NCBI RefSeq assembly: GCF_003515075.1
Contig: NZ_QWLV01000001.1
Coordinates: 867,182 to 931,181 of the forward strand
DNA: 64,000 nucleotides
Source: Sphingomonas gilva
GTDB taxonomy: Bacteria > Pseudomonadota > Alphaproteobacteria > Sphingomonadales > Sphingomonadaceae
Direction: 5' to 3'
The translations under genes and the position numbers were made by a program. Of this stretch, positions 25,263 to 33,469 are shown in pieces; the first letter of the stretch is position 1, and each line of letters starts with the position of its first letter. The notes beneath the pieces were generated by a model that saw only the letters and a list, made by a program, of their open reading frames with translations, was not told the origin of the DNA and did no database searches.

Positions 25263-26939
25263 TCAGTTCGGGCGGGCGCAGTCTGGCGGTGGTCGCGGCT
25301 TGAGCGGCGGGATGACCGCGACTCCGTCGATGATCATCGCGCGCGCCGTGAGCGGCGGCGGAACTTTGCCCTGGAGAAAGATGTAGAGACGATCCGGCGC
25401 GGGATGTCCTGCGCGCAGCTGGGCGGCATCGGCTTCCAGCCTCCGCCGGATCGGCTCCATCTCACGCGAGACGGTGAAGAAGCGGAGCGGAACCGGCCGG
25501 CATGCCGTGATCGCGCGCCAGGCGATCTCTTCCTGAAGGCCCAAATCCATGTAGATCGCCGCGGGCTCGAACTGTATGTCCGTCGCCCGGTCGATCAGCG
25601 TCTTCCAACGCGGATCGAGCGTGCGATGGTAGGTCCGCCGATCCAGGGCATTGGCCGACTGTTCCCGCACGCTTTCAAGCATCGGCTTGAGGTCGATCGC
25701 CTGAAGCGCCAGCGCGCCGGCCAGCAGGAACGGCGCCGCGCGCGAGCGGCACGTCACCACGATCGCCGCGAAGGCGATGGTGTAACCGACGGGCCAGAAC
25801 AGCCTTCCCGCCGCGCGCACCGGGTCGAGCGCGGCCCGCAGCCGTTCGGGTATGTCGATGACGTCGACAATCTGGCCGCGCCAGACGACCATTGGCCCGA
25901 TTGCAACCGTCGTAAGCACGACGAAGGCGGGGATCAGCCATAGCAGCGGCCTGAGGCTCTCAATCCCGTCCTGGCCGGACCGCCGCTCGATGATGAGCAG
26001 CGCCGGCATGGCGACCAACAGCGCAAGCAAGCCCGCGCCCAGATAGTTCAGTCCTTCGAAATCATTGACGCCGGGTGCAGGCGGAGGCGGCGGCAGCAGG
26101 GCCGAATATCCCTCTTTGCCGACATTCCACAGCGCATCGAGCGGCATCCCGAACACGCCGTAGCCGAGCGTCGGAATCGCTGGCGTGAGCAGCCCGGCCC
26201 AGACGACGATCGCCGTAATCGTCCCGGCGACAATGGCTGCCCTGGCCGCAACGGACGCCCGATCCTTCTCGGTCGCCATCGCACGCAGCACCGCCGAGCC
26301 CCAGAAGGCGGCCGTCAAGACGAGCAGGTAAGGATGGATCAGCACGCTCAAGCCGAGGATCGCGATCCAATGCTGCGGCTGACGGCTCCGCTTCGCATCG
26401 AGGTAGGTCCACAGCACCCAGAGGATGAGCCAATGGGCGCACAGGTTGACGTGCCCCGGCCGGTTGATCAGCGCCGGCATGAAGGCGAGCAGGCAGGCCC
26501 CTGCCATCGCGCTCACCGGGCCCGGCGCATAGGGGCGCAGCAGGAGCCAGGCGAAGAGAAGCTGCAGGACAGCGCAGAGCAGGAGCCAGATGCCGATGAA
26601 CTGAACATCCACCGGCAGCCAGGTGGCGAAAGGTTGAAGCAGGAGCGCCGCCAGAGGATTGCTGTCGGTAAAGGCGACCGGGATGCCTTCGGGCGCCATC
26701 AACAATGAATTGTGCAGCGATGGCCAGACCGGCTGGCCGCTCAGATAGGCGGCCAGCCCGATCAGCGTGATGCCGCGATCATTGCCGTCGAGCAGCCATC
26801 CGACATTCCCGGGAGCGAGGACTTCCCAATGCATCCAGGCATTGAAGAACGTCAGCGCCAGCAGCGCGCCGATGAGGAGCTCCGCCAAGCGTTCCCGATG
26901 CCTCAAGCGCGTAACCAATCTTCGATCACGCGCGGACAT
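25263..26939 (-). CDS. Polytopic membrane protein (DUF6311-like)
   Basis: The 558-residue protein has about ten hydrophobic helices in the first 430 residues (for example LLIGALLALTFFNAWMHW and FIGIWLLLCAVLQLLFAWLL) and a soluble C-terminal region of about 120 residues. The layout, with an early acidic loop (DGNDRG) and GHVNLCAHW, is like large polytopic proteins related to GT-C glycosyltransferases and annotated as DUF6311; I am not certain of the family. It converges on GH92-4 with only 16 bases between stops and lies downstream of GH2-2 on the same strand. No catalytic motif is clear. A role in the sugar locus is only suggested by position. Confidence 0.7.
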   Translation of the reverse strand: MSARDRRLVTRLRHRERLAELLIGALLALTFFNAWMHWEVLAPGNVGWLLDGNDRGITLIGLAAYLSGQPVWPSLHNSLLMAPEGIPVAFTDSNPLAALLLQPFATWLPVDVQFIGIWLLLCAVLQLLFAWLLLRPYAPGPVSAMAGACLLAFMPALINRPGHVNLCAHWLILWVLWTYLDAKRSRQPQHWIAILGLSVLIHPYLLVLTAAFWGSAVLRAMATEKDRASVAARAAIVAGTITAIVVWAGLLTPAIPTLGYGVFGMPLDALWNVGKEGYSALLPPPPPAPGVNDFEGLNYLGAGLLALLVAMPALLIIERRSGQDGIESLRPLLWLIPAFVVLTTVAIGPMVVWRGQIVDVIDIPERLRAALDPVRAAGRLFWPVGYTIAFAAIVVTCRSRAAPFLLAGALALQAIDLKPMLESVREQSANALDRRTYHRTLDPRWKTLIDRATDIQFEPAAIYMDLGLQEEIAWRAITACRPVPLRFFTVSREMEPIRRRLEADAAQLRAGHPAPDRLYIFLQGKVPPPLTARAMIIDGVAVIPPLKPRPPPDCARPN

Positions 26940-27021
26940 CCGGTTCTCCCGACCAACGATCTACCGTTGGCGCAGGGTGCTACTTCGATCGGCAGGCATC
27001 AGACAATGATGTCATGGCGCC

Positions 27022-29028
27022 TCACGGCTGTTCGAACAGCGGTGCGGCCATCTCCCTGAGGTCTGCGGGCGGGATCTTGGCGACCTTGCGATCATAGGTG
27101 AGCAGGCCGTTGAGCTCGCCTTCGACGTCGCTGGTTTCCGTATAGACCGCGGCGCTCAATCCGATTTCCTTCGCCTGGCGGATGATCTCGTCGAACTTGC
27201 GCTTGTAGCGGGCGCGATAGTCGGCGGGGTCCTTGGCGAACTGGTAGATGCGCGCATCGCGATCGGTGAACCACAGATGCCCCGGCACGGGCAGGCCGAC
27301 GCCGCCATATTCGCCGGTCACCAGCGGCCTGTCGCCATGCGGCTCGGGCGCGACCGGCACCTCGTGATAGGTGTGGATGTCGTAGACGTCGGAGATGATG
27401 CCGGGACGATCGAACCAGCCGCTCGCCGAATTGACCAGGCGGCTCGGGTCCATCGCCTTGGCGAGGCCGCCGACGGCGTTGGCGTCATACTGGCCCCAGC
27501 CTTCGTTGTTGGTGACCCACATAACGATCGAAGGGAAATGCCGGAGCGCGCCGATCACGCGCGACAGTTCAAGCTGGTATTGCGACATCGCTTCGGAGGA
27601 CATCGTCGCCTCGCGATCGCTGGGCCGGCGCACCGCCTGGTCGCCCAACGCGCCCGAGGGCATGTCCTGCCAGATCAGCATGCCGAGGCGATCCGCGTCG
27701 TGATAATATTGCGCCGGCTCGACCTTGATGTGCTTGCGCAGCATGTTGAAGCCAGCGCTCTTGAGCCATTCCATGTCGTAGCGCGCGGCTTCCGCGGAGG
27801 GCGGGGTGAGCAGGCTTTCGGGCCACCAGCCCTGATCGAGCGTGCCGTTCTGGAAGATCGGCTTGTTGTTGAGGAAGATCGCCGGCCGGCCGGTGCGCGG
27901 ATGCTTGCCGGTCGAGATCTTGCGCATGCCGAAATAGCTCTCGACGCGGTCGCGCCCGCCTTCGGCGACACGCGCCTTGGCGTAGGCCTCGGCCTCTGCC
28001 TGTGTCATGGGCTGCGGCTGGTCGCGCGGCGGCAGCTCCATCCAGGGCGTGTCGACCTTCACCAGCTCCGCGGTCAGATCGTAGAGGAAGGGATCATCGG
28101 GCGACCACAGCCGCGGCTTGGGGATCGACAGGGTCGCGCGGCGATTGCCGCGGACGAGCGCCGTCGCCACCGTGCGATCGCCGGCGCGCGCGGTCAGCCG
28201 CACCGCATCGCCGGGCGTCGTCGCCGAGTTGAGCAGGACATCGACGGTGACCACGCCCTTGTCGATGTCGGGAGTCGCGCGGAGCTCCTGGATATGCAGA
28301 TCGGGCACCGGTTCCAGCCACACCGTCTGCCAGATGCCGCTGACCGCGGTGTACCAGATGCCGCGCGGCTCGAGCGTCTGCTTGCCGCGCGGCTGATCGC
28401 CCGTCGAGGTGGGATCGGCGACCTTGACGACGATCTCGTTCGCGCCCTGCTTCAGATGCGGCGTGACGTCGAAGCTGAACGGGTCCGATCCGCCCTTGTG
28501 GCTGCCGATCAGCACGCCGTTGATCCAGACGAAGGATTCGAAATCGACCGCGCCGAAATGCAGCAAGGTGCGCTTGCCCGGCCAGTTGGCGGGAAGCGTG
28601 AAGCTGCGGCGATACCATAGCCGGTCATTGGGCAGCAGCTTGCGCGCGACGCCCGACAGCTTCGATTCGACCGCGAAGGGGACCAGGATCTTGCCGTCCA
28701 TCGCGGCGGGCGCGCCCGCCGCGGTCGCCGGGGTGATGGCGTAATCCCAATGGCCGTTCAGATTGAGCCATTCTTTGCGCGCCATCTGCGGGCGCGGATA
28801 GCCGCGCCAGGCGTTCTCCGGTGTCACCTTTTCGCCCCACGGGCTCATGATCGGGCCGACATAGGCGGGGCCGCCCTGCTGCACCGTCGTCGGATCGGTA
28901 AAGCCGGCGGTGCCGGCCGCGGGGTTGGCGGGCTTCGCGGGGGGTAAGCCCGGGGTCTGCGCGATCGCCGCCGCGGGTGATACCGTTCCGAGCAGCAGCG
29001 CCGCCGCGAGCATGTGAAGCCGTGCCAT
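27022..29028 (-). CDS. GH2 family glycoside hydrolase (GH2-2)
   Basis: This 668-residue paralogue of GH2-1 has the same architecture and many shared strings (KVTPENAWRGYPRPQ, GIWYTAVSGIWQTVWLEPVP, FNMLRKHIKVEP). A Sec signal (ends AIAQ) is followed by a Pro/Ala-rich linker that GH2-1 lacks. Predicted acid/base is Glu509 in TNNEGWG; predicted nucleophile is in VTGEYGG. It follows the sulfatase pair on the same strand with a 33-base gap, so it probably acts on a beta-linked sugar exposed after desulfation. Specificity is unknown. Confidence 0.88.
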   Translation of the reverse strand: MARLHMLAAALLLGTVSPAAAIAQTPGLPPAKPANPAAGTAGFTDPTTVQQGGPAYVGPIMSPWGEKVTPENAWRGYPRPQMARKEWLNLNGHWDYAITPATAAGAPAAMDGKILVPFAVESKLSGVARKLLPNDRLWYRRSFTLPANWPGKRTLLHFGAVDFESFVWINGVLIGSHKGGSDPFSFDVTPHLKQGANEIVVKVADPTSTGDQPRGKQTLEPRGIWYTAVSGIWQTVWLEPVPDLHIQELRATPDIDKGVVTVDVLLNSATTPGDAVRLTARAGDRTVATALVRGNRRATLSIPKPRLWSPDDPFLYDLTAELVKVDTPWMELPPRDQPQPMTQAEAEAYAKARVAEGGRDRVESYFGMRKISTGKHPRTGRPAIFLNNKPIFQNGTLDQGWWPESLLTPPSAEAARYDMEWLKSAGFNMLRKHIKVEPAQYYHDADRLGMLIWQDMPSGALGDQAVRRPSDREATMSSEAMSQYQLELSRVIGALRHFPSIVMWVTNNEGWGQYDANAVGGLAKAMDPSRLVNSASGWFDRPGIISDVYDIHTYHEVPVAPEPHGDRPLVTGEYGGVGLPVPGHLWFTDRDARIYQFAKDPADYRARYKRKFDEIIRQAKEIGLSAAVYTETSDVEGELNGLLTYDRKVAKIPPADLREMAAPLFEQP

Positions 29029-29061
29029 GTCTTATCCCTTGTTCGTGTCTGTTCTTGCAGG

Positions 29062-30780
29062 TCAGCGCTTGAGCGTGCGTTCGAGTTCGGGCGTCATCAC
29101 GTCCATCGCCTCCGGGCGTTCGGGCGTCTCGCCGCCGCCCCAGTTCTGGCGCTGGCCTTTGGGACCGTTGTAGCTTTCTCGCCACCGGTCGACGAAGCTC
29201 GCCGCCGCCCACGCGTCCCATTGGGCCGCCATCCGGCCGACCTGTTCGGGATTGCTCGCAGCGAGATTGCGCGTCTCGCTGCGATCGACCTGCATGTCGT
29301 AGAGTTCCCACGGCCTGTTGAACGGCGAGACGAGCTTCCAGCGGCCGTCGCGGACCGCGCGATTGCCTTCATGTTCGAAGAATATGGGCTTGCCCCGCGT
29401 GATCGCGTCGCCATGGAACGCGGGTGCCAGGCTGACGCCTTGCATCGGCACGATCGCCTTGCCCTTCGCCTCCGCCGGATAGCGCGCGCCCGAGACATCG
29501 ACGACCGTCGCCATGATATCGACCAGATGGCCGGGCTCGCGCACGAAGCCGCCGTTCCGCGCCGCATCGATGCCCCGCGGCCAGTGCGCGATCAGCGGCG
29601 TGGCGATGCCGCCTTCCTGCGTGTGATGCTTGAAATATTGGAACGGGGTGTTCGACAGCGTCGCCCAGTTCATCCCGACGAAGATGCGCGAAGTCGCGCT
29701 GCCCAGCGGCCCGTCGCCGAGCGAACGCCCGTCGGGACCGCTTTCGGCGTTGCCGCCATTGTCCGCCATGAACAGGATCAGCGTGTCGTCATAGGTGCCG
29801 TTGGCCTTCAATCGCGCGACGAGATCGCCGACGGCCTTGTCCACCCGCGCGATGTTGGCGGCATAGGTCGCCATGATCCCGTCGAACCGGTCGCGATCGT
29901 CCGCCGATAGCTTGTCCCAATCATAGGTGTTGGGCAGCCGGGGCGGCAGGGTGACCTCATCGCCGAGCAGGCCGATCTGGCGCTGCTTTTCCAAACGGCG
30001 CGCGCGGAGCGTATCCCACCCTTCCATATATTTGCCGCGAAACTTCGCGACGTCTTCGGGCGGCGCCATGACGGGAAAATGCGCGGCGACGAACGGCAGG
30101 TAGAGGAAGAAGGGCTTGTCCTTCGCCCGCGCCTCTTCGATGAACTTCGTTCCCCAGTCGACGAACAGGTCGGACGAATACCAGTCGCCCTTGCCAAGTT
30201 CGTCCGAGCTCGCCGGAACGTCGCGGCCGTCGATCACCACCTTCCGGGCGGCGCGCTGCGGCTGGTTGCGGTAGTAAAGCTCGCCCACCGGCGACGCGAA
30301 GGAGCGGTCGAAGCCGCGCTGCACCGGCCCGACACCCTTCGACATGCCGAGGTGCCATTTGCCCGCCATCGCGGTGAGATAGCCTGCCGGCCGCAGCACC
30401 TCCGCCATCGTCACCACGCGATCGAGCAGGCGGCCGCGCAGCCCCTGCGCGCCCGGTATGTCGACCGGCTCGAGATGGCCGAGCCCTGCCTGGTGCGGAT
30501 AGGTTCCGGTCAAGAGCGCAGCGCGCGACGGGCTGCACCGGGCATTATTGTAGAACTGGGTGAAACGCAGCCCGCCGGCGGCGAGCGCGTCGATATTGGG
30601 CGTCGGGATCTCGCTGCCGTAACAGCCGATGTCGGAGAAGCCCATGTCGTCGATCAGGATGACGACGATGTTGGGCCGCTTGGCCGAAGCCTGGGCGGCG
30701 CCCGGCGCAACACCGGCGAGCGCGGCGGTGGCGGCGGCTCCGGCGAGCAGCCAGAGTGCGTGACGTCGTGTGGCGTTCAT
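29062..30780 (-). CDS. Arylsulfatase-type sulfatase (S1 family, Cys-type), sulfatase 1
   Basis: The 572-residue sulfatase has a signal peptide (ATRRHALWLLAGAAA, ends AQASA), metal-site IDDMG, and the formylglycine motif CSPSRAALLTG with Cys82 as residue to be converted. It also has GKWHLG and MADNGG. Length and YGSEIPTPNIDALAAGG fit the arylsulfatase A/choline-sulfatase-like S1_4 type. The ATG at 30,780 overlaps the TGA of sulfatase 2 (ATGA), so the two are translationally coupled. It depends on a maturase, and the formylglycine-generating enzyme is encoded next door. The sulfated substrate is unknown. Confidence 0.92.
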   Translation of the reverse strand: MNATRRHALWLLAGAAATAALAGVAPGAAQASAKRPNIVVILIDDMGFSDIGCYGSEIPTPNIDALAAGGLRFTQFYNNARCSPSRAALLTGTYPHQAGLGHLEPVDIPGAQGLRGRLLDRVVTMAEVLRPAGYLTAMAGKWHLGMSKGVGPVQRGFDRSFASPVGELYYRNQPQRAARKVVIDGRDVPASSDELGKGDWYSSDLFVDWGTKFIEEARAKDKPFFLYLPFVAAHFPVMAPPEDVAKFRGKYMEGWDTLRARRLEKQRQIGLLGDEVTLPPRLPNTYDWDKLSADDRDRFDGIMATYAANIARVDKAVGDLVARLKANGTYDDTLILFMADNGGNAESGPDGRSLGDGPLGSATSRIFVGMNWATLSNTPFQYFKHHTQEGGIATPLIAHWPRGIDAARNGGFVREPGHLVDIMATVVDVSGARYPAEAKGKAIVPMQGVSLAPAFHGDAITRGKPIFFEHEGNRAVRDGRWKLVSPFNRPWELYDMQVDRSETRNLAASNPEQVGRMAAQWDAWAAASFVDRWRESYNGPKGQRQNWGGGETPERPEAMDVMTPELERTLKR

Positions 30781-32249
30781 TGCGGCAGCGTCCCTATCCA
30801 GCCGTCGAGCTGTGCCATCAGCCGGGCGCGAACCTTGGGCCGGCACGCGGCGAGATCGGTGGTTTCGTTCGGATCGGCATCGAGATCGTAGAGCTGGATG
30901 TCGGTGTGGTTTGGGTTGGCTAGCAACTTCCACTTGCCCGTGCGCATTGCGTAGAGGGGGGCGCGGTCGTGGGGGAGGGCGGGCTGGGGCGGGCGCTTCC
31001 TGCCCGCCTTGCCATAGGCCCAGAACAGCGCCGGGCGCGACGCCATCGGCTTGCCCGCCATCACCGGCGACAGATCGACGCCGTCGGCGCCGGCGGGGAC
31101 CTGCACGCCCGCCACCGCCGCGAGCGTCGGCAAGAGATCGACGCCGTGCCCGACGCTGCGATCGTCGCGCAGCCCGGCGCGGATATGTTTGGGCCAGGCC
31201 ATGATCAGCGGCTGGCGGATGCCGCCTTCGTAGTTGCTCCACTTGCGGCCGCGCAGGCGCTGCACGCTGCCCGGCGCGGTGCGGCCGTCCTTGTAGTAGC
31301 GCGGCAGCGAGGCGGGGCCGTTGTCGGAGGTGAGGACGATCAGCGTGTCGTCCGCCTCGCCCATCGCCTCTAGCCGGTCGAACAGCCGGCCGAGATCGCG
31401 GTCCATGCCGCGAAGGGCGCCGAGGTAGCGCGCATCGTCGGGATCCGCGGCCTTCGCCCGCGCCGCCTCCGCATCTGCGCCGTCGGGCGCCCAGGGATCG
31501 TGGACGTCGTTGAGCCAGAGCTGGACGAACCATGGCCGATCCCTGTTGCGCGCGACGAAATCGAGCGTCTTGTCGCAGTAGAGGCCGGTGAGCCTGCGCT
31601 TGACCTCCCAGGTCGTCGGCCCCTGGCCGAGCAGCTCGGACTGCCTGGAAAGGTCGTTCTCGTGGTCCGAGACGAGCACGCGCGGCCCCAGCCCCTCGAA
31701 GGTCGTGTAGCTTTCGTCGAAGCCATAGGCGGTCGGCCAGGGCGCATCGCCGATGTCGCGCCCGCCGCCCAGATGCCACTTGCCGAAATGCCCGGTCGCA
31801 TAACCGGTCGCCTTGAGCATGCGCGCGACGTTGGGAACCGCGGGATCGAGCCAGTCGGCCTGACCGTGCGCGGCGTTGAAGGCGCGGCCGCTGACATAGT
31901 TGACGAAGCCAAGCTCAGCCGGGAAGCGGCCGGTGAAGAATCCGGCGCGCGACGGCGAGCAGATCGGCGCCGCATCGTAGAAGCGGGTCATCAGCAGGCC
32001 GCGCCGGGCCAGCCGGTCGATATTGGGCGTCGCGACCTTGCGGTTGCCCATCACCGACAGATCGCCGAAACCCATATCGTCGACCAGCACGAAGAGGATG
32101 TTCGGACGCGGCGCCTGACGGGGTTGCGCGGGCGTGGCCGGCGAGGACTGGGCATGCGCCGGAACCGGGGCCAGGGCGACGAGCGCGGTTCCCATGAGCA
32201 TAGCGAGGCGAGCGGCGAGATTGCAGCGGCGTTGGTTCTGCCCGGTCAC
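30777..32249 (-). CDS. Sulfatase (S1 family, Cys-type), sulfatase 2
   Basis: The 490-residue sulfatase starts at a GTG (32,249) with GGGGAG six bases upstream; this start gives a signal peptide ending at AHAQS. It has metal-site VDDMGFGDL, catalytic Cys97 in ICSPSRAGFFTG, GKWHLGGG, and TSDNGPAS. It is the first gene of a minus-strand operon sulfatase 2 - sulfatase 1 - GH2-2, and is divergent from the FGE gene across a 159-base AT-rich gap. Co-control with its own maturase is likely. The substrate is not identified; it resembles S1 sulfatases of glycan-use loci. Confidence 0.92.
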   Translation of the reverse strand: MTGQNQRRCNLAARLAMLMGTALVALAPVPAHAQSSPATPAQPRQAPRPNILFVLVDDMGFGDLSVMGNRKVATPNIDRLARRGLLMTRFYDAAPICSPSRAGFFTGRFPAELGFVNYVSGRAFNAAHGQADWLDPAVPNVARMLKATGYATGHFGKWHLGGGRDIGDAPWPTAYGFDESYTTFEGLGPRVLVSDHENDLSRQSELLGQGPTTWEVKRRLTGLYCDKTLDFVARNRDRPWFVQLWLNDVHDPWAPDGADAEAARAKAADPDDARYLGALRGMDRDLGRLFDRLEAMGEADDTLIVLTSDNGPASLPRYYKDGRTAPGSVQRLRGRKWSNYEGGIRQPLIMAWPKHIRAGLRDDRSVGHGVDLLPTLAAVAGVQVPAGADGVDLSPVMAGKPMASRPALFWAYGKAGRKRPPQPALPHDRAPLYAMRTGKWKLLANPNHTDIQLYDLDADPNETTDLAACRPKVRARLMAQLDGWIGTLPQ

Positions 32250-32408
32250 TATGCTCTCCCCTTTTCCGCGCCCCGCCTCGCGCTGGGATCGCATCCGCCG
32301 ATCGAGGGTCTGCGCCCCCGCGGCGGATGCTATATCAGGAATTTGCCGCTGTTGAAGATGATTTATCTTATCTATGTGTATTTTGATTCTGAGCGGGCCT
32401 GAGGCAGG
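32250..32408. promoter_or_regulatory. Divergent promoter region between sulfatase 2 and FGE
   Basis: This 159-base intergenic region has an AT-rich core at about 32,354-32,392 (TTATCTTATCTATGTG, then TATTTTGATTC) in a GC-rich setting. It must hold promoters for both the sulfatase operon and the FGE gene. Exact -35/-10 boxes are not clear. Confidence 0.4.
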
Positions 32409-33368
32409 ATGACGAGCATGGCTACCCTTGCAGCGAACATCGATCGGCCGGGCATGCGGCACCTTTCCGGCGGGACGTTCCGGATGGGGTCGGACCGCTT
32501 CTATCCCGAGGAAGCGCCGCCGCGCCGCGTGAAGGTCGATCCCTTCTGGATCGACGAGACGCCGGTCACCAACCGCGAGTTCGCGGCGTTCGTCGAGGCG
32601 ACGGGCCATGTCACGCTCGCCGAGATCGCGCCCGATCCCGCCGACTATCCCGGCATGGACCCGGCGCTGGCGCGCGCCGGATCGCTGGTGTTCCAGCGCA
32701 CGGCGATGCCCGTGCCGCTGAACGATCCCGGCCAATGGTGGGCCTTCGTGCCCGGCGCCGACTGGCGCCATCCGACCGGGCCGGAGAGCGGGATCGACGA
32801 CATCCCCGACCATCCCGTGGTGCAGATCGCCTATGACGACGCCGCCGCCTATGCCGCCTGGGCGGGCAAGGCGCTGCCGACCGAGGCCGAATGGGAGTTC
32901 GCGGCGCGCGGCGGGCTTGAGGACGCCGATTACGCCTGGGGCGACGAGCTGGCGCCGGGCGGGGAAGTCCTGGCCAATTATTGGCAGGGGCTGTTCCCGG
33001 TTTCGAACCTGCGCGCGGACGGCGGCTATCGCACGACGCCGGTCGGCAGCTATCCGGCGAACGGCTACGGCCTGTCGGACATGATCGGCAATGTCTGGGA
33101 ATGGACGCGCGACTGGTTCACCGAGGCGAGCAAGCTGGCGCCCAAGCGGGCCTGCTGCGCCATCGACAATCCCCGCGGCGGCACACGCCATGCCAGCTTC
33201 GATCCGACCCAGCCCGGCGTGCGGATCGGGCGGCGCGTGCTGAAGGGCGGATCGCATCTGTGCGCGGCGAACTATTGCCAGCGCTACCGCCCGGCGGCGC
33301 GGCATGCGCAGATGATCGACAGCTCCACCAGCCATATCGGCTTTCGCTGCGTCGCGCGCGGCGGTTAG
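32409..33368 (+). CDS. Formylglycine-generating enzyme (sulfatase maturase)
   Basis: The 319-residue copper oxidase converts the CxPSR cysteine of sulfatases to formylglycine. It has the SUMF1 fold landmarks MRHLSGGTFRMGSD, DETPVTNREFAAFV, LPTEAEWEFAARGG, IGNVWEWTRDWF and the active-site pair Cys285 and Cys290 in GGSHLCAANYCQRYRP. That spacing equals the two catalytic, copper-binding cysteines of characterised enzymes. No signal peptide is seen, so it should act in the cytoplasm before sulfatase export. It is divergent from the sulfatase operon and probably serves all four Cys-type sulfatases in the window. Confidence 0.95.
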   Translation: MTSMATLAANIDRPGMRHLSGGTFRMGSDRFYPEEAPPRRVKVDPFWIDETPVTNREFAAFVEATGHVTLAEIAPDPADYPGMDPALARAGSLVFQRTAMPVPLNDPGQWWAFVPGADWRHPTGPESGIDDIPDHPVVQIAYDDAAAYAAWAGKALPTEAEWEFAARGGLEDADYAWGDELAPGGEVLANYWQGLFPVSNLRADGGYRTTPVGSYPANGYGLSDMIGNVWEWTRDWFTEASKLAPKRACCAIDNPRGGTRHASFDPTQPGVRIGRRVLKGGSHLCAANYCQRYRPAARHAQMIDSSTSHIGFRCVARGG

Positions 33369-33390
33369 GCGCCTCCCAGGCCGCCCTCTC

Positions 33391-33420
33391 TTTCTCCTTT
33401 AGAATATTGATCATATAATT
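33391..33420 (+). promoter_or_regulatory. Candidate promoter of the PhoD-like gene
   Basis: A perfect TATAAT lies at 33,414-33,419 inside GATCATATAAT, about 50 bases before the PhoD-like start. The sequence ATCATATAA recurs in the sulfatase 3/4 divergent gap (38,859-38,867). No good -35 box is seen at 17 bases (TTTCTC), so it may need an activator. Confidence 0.35.
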
Positions 33421-33469
33421 CGGGAAGAATCGGACCGGCGCTAGACCGGCCGCCGGAGGGGGAGACGAT

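Noticed and set aside
29062..31779. Sulfatase 1 as a 905-residue fusion
   Set aside because: The first 333 residues are an off-frame reading of sulfatase 2. ATG 30,780 with ATGA overlap gives a standard sulfatase.
30777..33335. Sulfatase 2 extended upstream across the FGE gene
   Set aside because: The extra N-terminal residues are antisense to FGE. A GTG with a good ribosome site at 32,249 gives a normal signal peptide.
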